DNA of 6,946 nt from contig JALSMC010000290.1 of the NCBI GenBank assembly GCA_026987995.1, positions 1-6,946 of the forward strand, read 5' to 3'. The first letter of the stretch is position 1. The number at the start of each line of letters is the position of its first letter. A program made the position numbers and the translations under genes. A model generated the notes under the pieces. That model saw only the letters and a program-made list of their open reading frames with translations, did not search any database and was not told the DNA's origin. Source of the stretch: Sulfurimonas sp. (lineage in GTDB: Bacteria > Campylobacterota > Campylobacteria > Campylobacterales > Sulfurimonadaceae). Shown here in pieces: positions 1 through 5,383 of this stretch.

Positions 1-389
1 CAAACAACACAGCAGAACTCGGGGCTTTGTATGAGTCATTACTCATAGCTCAAAGAGAAGCAAATGCAGGAAATAGAGTCAGCATCAAGTGTGACTCCAT
101 GTACTCCATAGACTGCATAAGTAAATGGGCTATCTCGTGGGAGAAAAAGAACTGGACAAAAAAAGGTGGTGAGATTAAAAACCTCTCTATCATTAAAAAA
201 GCCTACTATCTCTACAATGAAATAAAGCAAGATGTAAAACTCTCACATATAAAAGCCCATGCAGGGTATGAGGGTAATGAGTTAGCAGATAGAATGACAA
301 TGTATGCAATACAAGAAAAAAGTGTCGCATTTGTGAAGTATGATGAGAAGCTAGACATTCCTGCACTTCTTAAAATGAGAGCTGGTTAA
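1..389 (+). CDS. rnhA: Ribonuclease HI, 3' part (5' end outside window)
   Basis: RNase H1 cleaves the RNA strand of RNA-DNA hybrids in the cytoplasm (R-loops, Okazaki primers) using two metal ions. The reading frame is open from base 3, so the gene starts upstream of the window; the TTG at 27 is an internal Leu codon, not a start. Visible family landmarks are NNTAEL with the catalytic Glu (codon 15-17, equivalent of E. coli E48), CDSMYSI with the catalytic Asp (93-95, D70), the basic W-x-K-K-G-G stretch, KAHAG with the His (258-260, H124) and GNELADRM with the final Asp (288-290, D134). The first catalytic Asp (D10) is outside the window. A tail of about 28 residues follows the last motif. 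The next gene starts 15 bp downstream in the same frame, suggesting cotranscription. Family assignment is confident; completeness cannot be judged. Confidence 0.93.
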   Translation, partial: NNTAELGALYESLLIAQREANAGNRVSIKCDSMYSIDCISKWAISWEKKNWTKKGGEIKNLSIIKKAYYLYNEIKQDVKLSHIKAHAGYEGNELADRMTMYAIQEKSVAFVKYDEKLDIPALLKMRAG

Positions 390-404
390 ACGCCACCCTA
401 TCCG

Positions 405-695
405 ATGACTGAAGATGATTTTGAAGAAGACTTTGAACCTACTTGGCTCACAAAACAAAAAGAAGATGCACTTCTAACTGAAAAAGCCTACCTCAAAAAT
501 GAAAAAGTTATCTACAAAGAGGGTGACCAACTTGGAAACTTTCTTTTTGTGAACTATAACAAAGCTAAAAACCGAGCTACTTTTTTATGCCAAGAGTGTG
601 GTCGAAAGTTCACTTACAATATTTATGCAATCAAAAATAAAAAACGATGTAAATGGCAGAAGTTTCACAACAAGCCATTTAAAAGTAGCTCTTAA
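405..695 (+). CDS. Small hypothetical protein with possible C-terminal zinc site
   Basis: I do not recognise this 96-residue protein. The N-terminus is strongly acidic (TEDDFEEDFEP, residues 2-12) and the rest is lysine-rich. Residues 43-70 look like beta strands ending in CQEC (C62, C65); C82 and H88 follow. This C-x2-C-x16-C-x5-H spacing could bind zinc, but the match is to a general pattern, not a named family. There is no signal peptide or membrane segment. The start is the only ATG after an in-frame stop (the rnhA TAA), and no clear ribosome binding site precedes it, so translation may depend on coupling to rnhA. Codon use matches its neighbours. It is convergent with the DUF2237 gene, 16 bp away. 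Real coding is likely because the composition is protein-like and the ORF fills the gap neatly; the function is unknown. Confidence 0.65.
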   Translation: MTEDDFEEDFEPTWLTKQKEDALLTEKAYLKNEKVIYKEGDQLGNFLFVNYNKAKNRATFLCQECGRKFTYNIYAIKNKKRCKWQKFHNKPFKSSS

Positions 696-698
696 GTA

Positions 699-748
699 AG
701 AGACCCTAAACTTAGTCTAAGTCTATTGCCAAAGACTTTAGAGTCTCT
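699..748. repeat. Imperfect 12-bp inverted repeat at convergent gene ends
   Basis: Arms 699-710 (AGAGACCCTAAA) and 737-748 (TTTAGAGTCTCT) are complementary at 11 of 12 positions. In - strand RNA the one mismatch becomes a G-U pair. The 26-base loop holds the DUF2237 stop codon and a small 13-bp palindrome (710-722). It sits where the two genes converge and could form a 3'-end stem on the DUF2237 transcript. No T-tract follows on either strand, so it is not a canonical intrinsic terminator. Confidence 0.35.
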
Positions 749-1101
749 AAATCTACAAGCTGTAAAATCGCCTCATGTGTTGAGTGTATAAAAATCTGTG
801 GAGCATTTCCATCTTTTACTGACTGAGCAAAACGAACCCCTGAAAGACACCAAGATTCCCCCGCTTTTACACCAACAAAACCATGCTGAGGCATAGGAGT
901 TGAGAGGTCATTTCCTGTGCGTTTAGAGTAGTCTAAAAACTCTTGACTTGCATATATACAGATGGCATGCATCCCTTTGTTTTGAGGAGTAACAGTACAT
1001 GAACCATCTCTAAAAAAACCTGTAATTGGGTCAAGTGAGCATGGTTCTAGTGGTTCACCGAGTACATTTAATCTTTTAGGGTCAAGAATGTGTTTTGGCA
1101 T
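712..1101 (-). CDS. DUF2237 family protein
   Basis: A conserved cytoplasmic protein of unknown biochemical function. The 129 residues match the usual family length (about 120-130). Recognisable family blocks are NVLGEPLEPCSLDPITGFFRDG (residues 12-33), the HAIC segment (45-48), FLDYSKRTGNDLSTPMP (55-71), the GESWCL segment (81-86) and the C-terminal THEAILQLVDLETLKS (108-123). Cysteines C21, C35, C48 and C85 lie in the conserved blocks. The ATG at 1101 follows AGGA at a 7-base spacing. The gene is monocistronic and divergent from the PEBP operon. A TACAAT hexamer (1125-1130, - strand) upstream is a plausible -10. Family assignment is from recalled sequence blocks; I can give no role. Confidence 0.88.
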   Translation of the reverse strand: MPKHILDPKRLNVLGEPLEPCSLDPITGFFRDGSCTVTPQNKGMHAICIYASQEFLDYSKRTGNDLSTPMPQHGFVGVKAGESWCLSGVRFAQSVKDGNAPQIFIHSTHEAILQLVDLETLKSLAIDLD

Positions 1102-1124
1102 AAGGAAGTCCTAATTTTTTCATG

Positions 1125-1130
1125 ATTGTA
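1125..1130 (-). promoter_or_regulatory. Candidate -10 for the DUF2237 gene
   Basis: TACAAT on the - strand, one change from TATAAT, lies 23 bases upstream of the start codon. No convincing -35 hexamer is seen, which is common for housekeeping promoters in Campylobacterota. This is based on sequence resemblance only. Confidence 0.35.
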
Positions 1131-1166
1131 GCTTAGTATTTATTTACTTCTTTGGCTTTGAGAAAC

Positions 1167-1192
1167 TAACAGATGATTTTAAAGCTCTGTTA
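1167..1192. promoter_or_regulatory. Candidate operator: TAACAGA-N12-TCTGTTA inverted repeat
   Basis: A perfect 7-bp inverted repeat (1167-1173 and 1186-1192) with a 12-bp spacer has half-sites 19 bp apart centre to centre, close to two helical turns, as expected for a dimeric regulator. The right half-site core CTGTTAA (1187-1193) recurs at 1225-1231, overlapping the proposed -10 of the downstream operon. It lies in the divergent intergenic region, so it could act on either or both genes. In AT-rich DNA a chance origin is possible. Confidence 0.3.
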
Positions 1193-1205
1193 ATTTTTAT
1201 TTAAC

Positions 1206-1234
1206 TTCATAGCTTAAGAAAAAACTGTTAAAAT
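1206..1234 (+). promoter_or_regulatory. Candidate sigma-70 promoter of the PEBP operon
   Basis: TTCATA (1206-1211; four of six matches to TTGACA) is separated by 17 bp from TAAAAT (1229-1234; one change from TATAAT). This would start transcription near 1241, leaving a leader of about 22 bases before the ATG at 1263. The spacing and location are right, but such hexamers are frequent in AT-rich DNA. Confidence 0.4.
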
Positions 1235-1262
1235 TACAAAATATCATGGAACAAGGAAGAAA

Positions 1263-1790
1263 ATGAAAATATTATTCAATATACTCATCATGACAACACT
1301 TAGTTACGGAGCAAATTTTACACTTCTCAGCCCAGACTTAGCAGGACAACTTACCAAGACTCAAGAATTTGATGGTTTTGGTTGCAGTGGAAAAAATATA
1401 TCTCCTGAGCTTTCTTGGAAAGATGCACCTAGTAACACTAAAAGTTTCGCAGTAACAATGTATGACCCTGATGCACCTACAGGTAGTGGTTGGTGGCACT
1501 GGACACTTTTTAATATCCCTGCAACTGCTACAAAAATAGCTACAAACGCCACTCGCTCAAAACTTCTCCCAAAAGGAGCAACAGAGGGAACAAATGACTA
1601 CGGTATAGTCGGTTTTGGAGGAGCATGCCCACCAAAAGGCGATGGTTTTCACACTTACATCACCACTGTCTATGCACTTGATGTAGATAAACTAGACATA
1701 GATGCAAGTACCAACCAAGCTGTTGTGGGTTACATGATAAATGCCCATACAATTGAGAAAAGCTCGATTGTTAGTTACTATAAAAGATAA
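1263..1790 (+). CDS. YbhB/YbcL family PEBP protein, exported
   Basis: A phosphatidylethanolamine-binding protein / Raf kinase inhibitor-like fold. Bacterial members have no settled biochemical role. The first 16-17 residues form a short Sec signal peptide (KILFNILIMTTLSYG, then A-N), so the mature protein should be periplasmic, like E. coli YbcL rather than cytoplasmic YbhB. Family motifs are GFGCSGKNISPELSW (residues 38-52), the ligand-pocket segment YDPDAPTGSGWWHW (67-80, with D68, D70 and H79) and GFGGACPPKGDGFHTY (117-131). C41 and C122 each lie in a conserved glycine-rich block and could form a disulfide after export. The start is supported by AAGGA five bases upstream. It is the first gene of an operon with DUF1059 (18-bp gap) and DUF3147 genes. 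Family call is very secure; physiological role is unknown. Confidence 0.95.
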   Translation: MKILFNILIMTTLSYGANFTLLSPDLAGQLTKTQEFDGFGCSGKNISPELSWKDAPSNTKSFAVTMYDPDAPTGSGWWHWTLFNIPATATKIATNATRSKLLPKGATEGTNDYGIVGFGGACPPKGDGFHTYITTVYALDVDKLDIDASTNQAVVGYMINAHTIEKSSIVSYYKR

Positions 1791-1808
1791 ACACATAAAG
1801 GAAAAAAT

Positions 1809-2045
1809 ATGAAAACAATGACATGTAAACAGCTCGGCGGAGCCTGTGATAAAGAATTTCAAGCAGAAACATTTGAGGAGATGGCGGAACTTAGCCGTGC
1901 TCACGGAATGCAGATGTTTAGTGAAGGTGACAAGCCTCATGTAGTGGTTATAGAAGAGATGATTGCACTTATGACTAACCCAGGAGGCATGCAAGAGTGG
2001 GTGGATGATAAAAAAGCTCTGTTTGCCGCTGCACCTGAAGACTAA
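1809..2045 (+). CDS. DUF1059-like small protein
   Basis: A 78-residue soluble protein of unknown function. The N-terminal block KTMTCKQLGGACDKEF (residues 2-17, cysteines C6 and C13), then AETFEEMAELSRAHG (19-33) and a C-terminal helix (MQEWVDDKK, 61-69), matches my recollection of DUF1059-type small proteins. The C-x6-C pair and the following E/H residues could bind a metal or act in redox chemistry, but this is speculation. There is no signal peptide or membrane segment. The start is supported by AAAGGA six bases upstream of ATG 1809. It sits between the exported PEBP gene and the DUF3147 gene with gaps of 18 and 13 bp, so the three are almost certainly cotranscribed. Confidence 0.78.
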   Translation: MKTMTCKQLGGACDKEFQAETFEEMAELSRAHGMQMFSEGDKPHVVVIEEMIALMTNPGGMQEWVDDKKALFAAAPED

Positions 2046-2058
2046 AAGCAGATATTAG

Positions 2059-2406
2059 ATGGCATATTACATATTAAAACTCGTAATTACTACACTTCTG
2101 ATTGTACTTATTTCTGAAATTGCTAAAAGAAATAGTCTTATGGGAGCGATGTTAGCTGCCATCCCTTTAGTCTCAATTTTAGCGATGATATGGATGTATA
2201 TCGATACAAGTGATGCTAAGAGTGCAGTGGATTTTTCAAACTCTATTGTGTGGTTGATCGCTCCATCTATGACACTTTTCATCACATTTCCGATTTTAAT
2301 CAAAAGAGGACTTGGCTTTTATCCGAGTCTCTCTATCGCGGTTATCATGACAATACTTGCTTACTACAGTGTCATACTTCTTTTACAAAAATTAGGAGTG
2401 AGGTAA
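2059..2406 (+). CDS. DUF3147 family inner-membrane protein
   Basis: A small integral membrane protein of unknown function with 115 residues, the usual family size. Four hydrophobic helices are visible at about residues 4-20, 27-47, 61-80 and 88-110. Conserved family segments are SEIAKRNSLMGAMLAAIPLVS (19-39) and LIKRGLGFYPSL (80-91). The positive charges K23-R24 and K82-R83 fall in loops between helices. The ATG directly follows an in-frame TAG, so no longer start exists. No strong ribosome binding site is seen, and translation may be coupled to the DUF1059 gene ending 13 bp upstream. Its last 15 bases overlap the 3' end of the convergent CDGSH-GltS gene. Nothing in the sequence indicates a transported substrate. 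Confidence 0.85.
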   Translation: MAYYILKLVITTLLIVLISEIAKRNSLMGAMLAAIPLVSILAMIWMYIDTSDAKSAVDFSNSIVWLIAPSMTLFITFPILIKRGLGFYPSLSIAVIMTILAYYSVILLLQKLGVR

Positions 2407-3939
2407 GACTCTAAAACCTGAGTAAGCAACACCTGATAGCTCTGCCATCTCACGATTCCAAGTTGCTAAATCATTTTTGTTAAATTTACTAAAATCATCA
2501 TGCCCACATGCTCTAGCCATTACTTGCATCAGTTGTGTTGAGGCTGTAAAAAAGTTATGTAACTGTTCGGCAGACTTGTCTATATTTAAATTCTTACGCA
2601 GGGACTCTTTTTGTGTTGCTATTCCTGCTGGGCAGTTGTTTGTATGGCACATTCGAGCACCCACACAGCCTATAGACTGCATCGCTGAGTTTGAGAGTGC
2701 AACTCCATCTGCACCAAGGGCTAAGGCTTTTACAAAGTCTATAGGAACACGAAGTCCACCTGTTATGATAAGTGTCACACGACCACTTGCCCCTTGTTTG
2801 TCTAAGTATGCTCTAGCTCTTGCTAATGCAGGAATAGTAGGAACTGATATATGATTTCTAAAAATCTCAGGAGCAGCACCAGTTCCCCCACCTCGCCCAT
2901 CAAGTATAATATAATCAGCACTAGCATCAAGTGCAAACTGTATATCTGCTTCTATATGGTTTGCACTGAGTTTAAAACCTATTGGGATTCCTCCTGTTAT
3001 TTCTCTTACTCTATCTGCAAACTCTTTAAAGTCTTGTACGGTTTCGAGGTCTGTAAATGTTGGAGGAGAGATAGCAGGTGTTCCCTCCTTTATGCCCCTC
3101 ACCTCTGCAATTTTTCCGATATTTTTACTCGCTGGAAGATGTCCACCCGTACCTGTTTTTGCACCTTGACCACCCTTAAAGTGAAAAGCTTGTACATTTT
3201 TTAGTTTTGCTTCATCGTAACCAAACTTTGCAGATGCCAACTCATAAAAGTAACGGCTATTTGATGATTGCTCTTCTGGTAGCATGCCACCCTCACCTGA
3301 ACAGATACCTGTTCCAGCTAACTCGGCTCCCTTAGCTAAAGATATTTTTGCTTCTTCAGAGAGAGCACCAAAACTCATATCCGAGACAAAAAGAGGTATA
3401 TTAAGAACAAGTGGTTTTTTCGCTTGGGGTCCGATGATGAGTTGTGTAGCTACAGTTCTATCTTCAAGGAGCGGTTTAGTAGCCATCTGGGCAACCATAA
3501 CTTGTAAATCGTTCCACTCAGGAAGTGTATAACCTGGTACTCCCATAGATGTCATTGCCCCATGATGTCCAAGGTTTGAGAGTCCATTTTTAGCTAGTTC
3601 ATGGATGTAACTGAGTGTCGGTTCTTCTTTTGTAGAAGCTACTTCTTTTTTTGTACTCGTTTGCTCAGATACTGGAGCTTCTTCTCCAACTTGCTCATCA
3701 CTAAAGTTTTGATGAGTTCCATCACAGAAAGGTTTGTTAGCACTCTGCTTACAAGCACAAAGATAAGCCTCTCCATCTTTCTCTGGCGTAAAAGCTTTTG
3801 GGCTAAAAGGTGTACCAGAATGTGAACCATCACAAAATGGTTGTGAAGCGGACTTTCCACAAGCACAAAAGTAATACTCTTCACCTTTTTTTAGTATAAC
3901 TTGACTTGGTTTATTATCTGCAATGATTGGGGTTTCCAT
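2392..3939 (-). CDS. CDGSH-CDGSH-glutamate synthase (FMN) fusion protein
   Basis: A 515-residue cytoplasmic iron-sulfur flavoprotein. The N-terminus holds two CDGSH domains, each with the complete three-Cys one-His [2Fe-2S] ligand set: C25/C27/C36/H40 and C61/C63/C72/H76, spaced as in mitoNEET (C-x-C-x8-C-x3-H). A flexible acidic Ser/Thr/Glu-rich linker (about 80-108) leads into a glutamate-synthase alpha-subunit-type FMN barrel (about 115-485). The barrel shows KGGQGAKTGTGGHLP (256-270), SPPTFTDLETVQDF (291-304), LDGRGGGTGAAPE (346-358), ITGGLR (392-397) and a [3Fe-4S] motif C425-x5-C431-x4-C436. Both the N-terminal glutaminase domain and the C-terminal structural domain of large GltB are absent, so glutamine-dependent glutamate synthesis by this chain alone is not expected. 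The substrate is unknown; an oxidoreductase role is inferred. AAAGGA precedes the ATG by 8 bases. It follows the pirin gene by 3 bp, so the two form an operon. Confidence 0.93.
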   Translation of the reverse strand: METPIIADNKPSQVILKKGEEYYFCACGKSASQPFCDGSHSGTPFSPKAFTPEKDGEAYLCACKQSANKPFCDGTHQNFSDEQVGEEAPVSEQTSTKKEVASTKEEPTLSYIHELAKNGLSNLGHHGAMTSMGVPGYTLPEWNDLQVMVAQMATKPLLEDRTVATQLIIGPQAKKPLVLNIPLFVSDMSFGALSEEAKISLAKGAELAGTGICSGEGGMLPEEQSSNSRYFYELASAKFGYDEAKLKNVQAFHFKGGQGAKTGTGGHLPASKNIGKIAEVRGIKEGTPAISPPTFTDLETVQDFKEFADRVREITGGIPIGFKLSANHIEADIQFALDASADYIILDGRGGGTGAAPEIFRNHISVPTIPALARARAYLDKQGASGRVTLIITGGLRVPIDFVKALALGADGVALSNSAMQSIGCVGARMCHTNNCPAGIATQKESLRKNLNIDKSAEQLHNFFTASTQLMQVMARACGHDDFSKFNKNDLATWNREMAELSGVAYSGFRVLPHS

Positions 3940-3942
3940 TTT

Positions 3943-4698
3943 CTAATCCTTTGAATATCGCTCTATAAATCGTCTATACTTCACTTCACTCGGTGTTTTG
4001 ATGACAAAGAGTTCGGCCTCATCGTTTACTGTCAAACTAACACTCGAAGCATCTTTTAAAACATAAAAATCATCTTTTGTCAGTACCTCTTCATCTAAGT
4101 CAAGTGTACCCTCTAAAAGATAATAAGAGTAGGTAAATGCAGGGTCAAGAACTTCTTCAAATTTTCCACTTTTATATGTCGTTTTTTGTATCTCTAAACC
4201 TTCAGTGATACTCTCAATACTTCCATTTTTTCCAATATATGTAAGTACCTCTTTATTACCATCACTCACACTATGAAAACAGGTTGATTCATAGTCTTTA
4301 TAAGTCGCATCTTGTGGCATAGTTTTTGCAAAATCAGGGTCAAACCAGATTTGAAAAAGCTCGGTCCCTTTTGTGATTTTCTCAGAGTGTGAAACACCAC
4401 TTCCCGCCTGAATTGCTTGTACATCACCTGCATTTAGAGGAGTATAGACCTTTGATACTGTGTCATAGTGCTCAACTGAACCCTTAAAAACAAAAGTTAT
4501 TATCTCAAAACCCTCATGCGGATGCAGAGGAAACTCAGCAGTCTCGTGAGCTACTAAATGTGCCCAGTAAAAGATGTTTGAGTAAGCTGTCGTTCCATCA
4601 AAGTTTGGAAAGCCTATTGGTTTATTCTCTGTAAATGCACCATTGAAAAGAGGCTCTATTTGTTGTTGATCTTTTCTTAAATGTTTAACTTTACTCAT
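3943..4698 (-). CDS. Pirin family protein
   Basis: A cupin-fold metalloprotein of 251 residues. Pirins bind a mononuclear metal, usually iron. Some show quercetin 2,3-dioxygenase activity and others act as redox-sensitive partners; which applies here cannot be told. The N-terminal cupin carries all four expected ligands: H59 and H61 in HPHEGFE (59-65), then H104 and E106 in GSGVSHSE (99-106), with spacing matching human pirin (56, 58, 101, 103). The C-terminal cupin-like half (about 165-245) lacks such ligands, as is normal. The start at 4698 is backed by GAGGAG six bases upstream. It is the first gene of a two-gene operon with the CDGSH-GltS fusion, whose start lies 3 bp after this stop codon. 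Its promoter overlaps the palindrome at 4724-4747. Confidence 0.94.
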   Translation of the reverse strand: MSKVKHLRKDQQQIEPLFNGAFTENKPIGFPNFDGTTAYSNIFYWAHLVAHETAEFPLHPHEGFEIITFVFKGSVEHYDTVSKVYTPLNAGDVQAIQAGSGVSHSEKITKGTELFQIWFDPDFAKTMPQDATYKDYESTCFHSVSDGNKEVLTYIGKNGSIESITEGLEIQKTTYKSGKFEEVLDPAFTYSYYLLEGTLDLDEEVLTKDDFYVLKDASSVSLTVNDEAELFVIKTPSEVKYRRFIERYSKD

Positions 4699-4723
4699 TT
4701 TCTACTCCTCATTCTTTAGATAT

Positions 4724-4729
4724 AGTATA
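4724..4729 (-). promoter_or_regulatory. Candidate -10 for the pirin / CDGSH-GltS operon
   Basis: TATACT read on the - strand, two changes at most from TATAAT, lies 26 bases before the pirin ATG. This allows a short leader carrying GAGGAG. A weak -35-like TTACGA lies at 4749-4754 (- strand) with a 19-bp spacer. The hexamer is the outer part of the palindrome's left arm. Confidence 0.4.
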
Positions 4730-4741
4730 GTCTTTTTAGAC

Positions 4742-4747
4742 TATACT
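4742..4747 (+). promoter_or_regulatory. Candidate -10 for the methyltransferase-mutY operon
   Basis: TATACT on the + strand lies 27 bases before the ATG at 4775 and forms the outer part of the palindrome's right arm. No good -35 is visible at the usual distance. The downstream leader contains AAGGGA (4761-4766), 8 bases before the start codon. Confidence 0.4.
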
Positions 4748-4774
4748 TTCGTAACTAAAAAAGGGATAAGTAAA

Positions 4775-5383
4775 ATGAAAGCAGAAATACAGGCTAGTGC
4801 TTGGTTTGAAGACCTTTACAAACAAAATGAAACTAAACATGAAAACATCCCATGGGCAAGACAAGATGTAAATCCTCTTTTGCAAACTTACTTAGATACA
4901 AAAAAAATACATAAAGGGAAAGCTCTTGTTATTGGTTGTGGTCTTGGTGATGATGCATTTGCACTAGCAAATGCAGGGTATGACACTTTAGCCATTGACA
5001 TTTCGCAAACAGCATTATGTATTGCTCAAAAAAGATTTCCTGACTCAAATATAACTTACGAGAAACAAGACATCTTTCATATGCCCACAAAATATGTTGA
5101 GTATTTTGACTTTATTTTTGAAGCATTTACTATCCAGTCCTTACCAAGAGAGTTTCGAGAAAAGATGATAAAAGCTGTGGCACAATGTGTTGCGAAAGAG
5201 GGTGAACTCCTTGTAGTCGCTCACAAAAAAGAGTTAAACGATGGTGGGCCTCCGTGGCCTCTTACAGAAGTTGAGATAGGGCAGTTTGATGTGCATCTTC
5301 AAAAAATAGATTTTGAATTAGTTACAGAAAAGTCCCACATCTCTAACACTAGATTTCGAGTTTTATATAAAAAGACTTCATGA
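4775..5383 (+). CDS. Class I SAM-dependent methyltransferase, TPMT/TehB-like
   Basis: A 202-residue cytosolic methyltransferase using S-adenosylmethionine; the acceptor is unknown. An N-terminal WFEDLYKQNE...IPWARQDVNPLL segment (residues 10-36) resembles the lid region of thiopurine-methyltransferase-like enzymes. Motif I is VIGCGLGDDAFALA (52-65), with D75 at the end of strand 2 (AIDIS) for the SAM ribose, and QDIF (98-101) for the adenine. FDFIFEAFTIQSLP (111-124) is motif IV, and GGPPWPLTEVEI (157-168) is the family's C-terminal proline block. It begins after AAGGGA. Its stop overlaps the mutY start in ATGA, so the two are translationally coupled. Such enzymes act on small thiol, metalloid or halide substrates in other organisms, but nothing here fixes the substrate. 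Confidence 0.88.
   Translation: MKAEIQASAWFEDLYKQNETKHENIPWARQDVNPLLQTYLDTKKIHKGKALVIGCGLGDDAFALANAGYDTLAIDISQTALCIAQKRFPDSNITYEKQDIFHMPTKYVEYFDFIFEAFTIQSLPREFREKMIKAVAQCVAKEGELLVVAHKKELNDGGPPWPLTEVEIGQFDVHLQKIDFELVTEKSHISNTRFRVLYKKTS

Larger units (their letters stand above)
4724..4747. promoter_or_regulatory. Perfect 10-bp inverted repeat, candidate shared operator
   Basis: AGTATAGTCT (4724-4733) and its exact reverse complement AGACTATACT (4738-4747) flank a TTTT spacer. The repeat sits near the middle of the 76-bp gap between the divergent pirin and methyltransferase genes, 27 bases from the methyltransferase start and 25 from the pirin start. Its outer ends each read TATACT outward, which suits a -10 element for each promoter. 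A dimeric repressor bound here would block both. As RNA it would be a 10-bp hairpin, but neither side has a terminator-style T-tract and the location is 5' to both genes, so a DNA operator is preferred. The regulator is unknown. Confidence 0.6.

Noticed and set aside
27..29. TTG as a start codon for the first gene
   Set aside because: The frame is open to the window edge and the upstream codons encode the conserved NNTAEL block with a catalytic Glu, so this TTG is an internal Leu codon.
710..722. 13-bp palindrome ACTTAG-T-CTAAGT
   Set aside because: The arms are only 6 bp with a one-base centre, too short for a hairpin loop and overlapping a stop codon; likely chance within the larger repeat.
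1085..1123. A 13-codon - strand frame (MKKLGLPYAKTHS) overlapping the DUF2237 start
   Set aside because: It has no ribosome binding site and no leader-peptide features such as codon runs; a chance short frame is the simpler explanation.
1150..1166. Sigma-54 promoter-like TTGGCTTTGAG
   Set aside because: It lacks the required GG-N10-GC pairing of -24/-12 elements.
1692..1994. A 100-residue - strand frame across the PEBP/DUF1059 junction
   Set aside because: It is antisense to two convincing genes, Cys/His/Phe-rich, with no family resemblance.
2477..3204. Long + strand open frames opposite the CDGSH-GltS gene
   Set aside because: They are antisense to a strongly conserved protein, show no recognisable domains or ribosome binding sites, and have odd Ser/Cys/Tyr-rich composition.
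3639..3884. An 81-residue - strand frame inside the CDGSH region
   Set aside because: It is an out-of-frame reading of the CDGSH domains and linker, whose ligand sets are intact in the main frame.
4724..4747. Intrinsic terminator reading of the palindrome
   Set aside because: It lies 5' to both flanking genes, the stem is AT-rich and no T-tract follows; an operator is the better reading.
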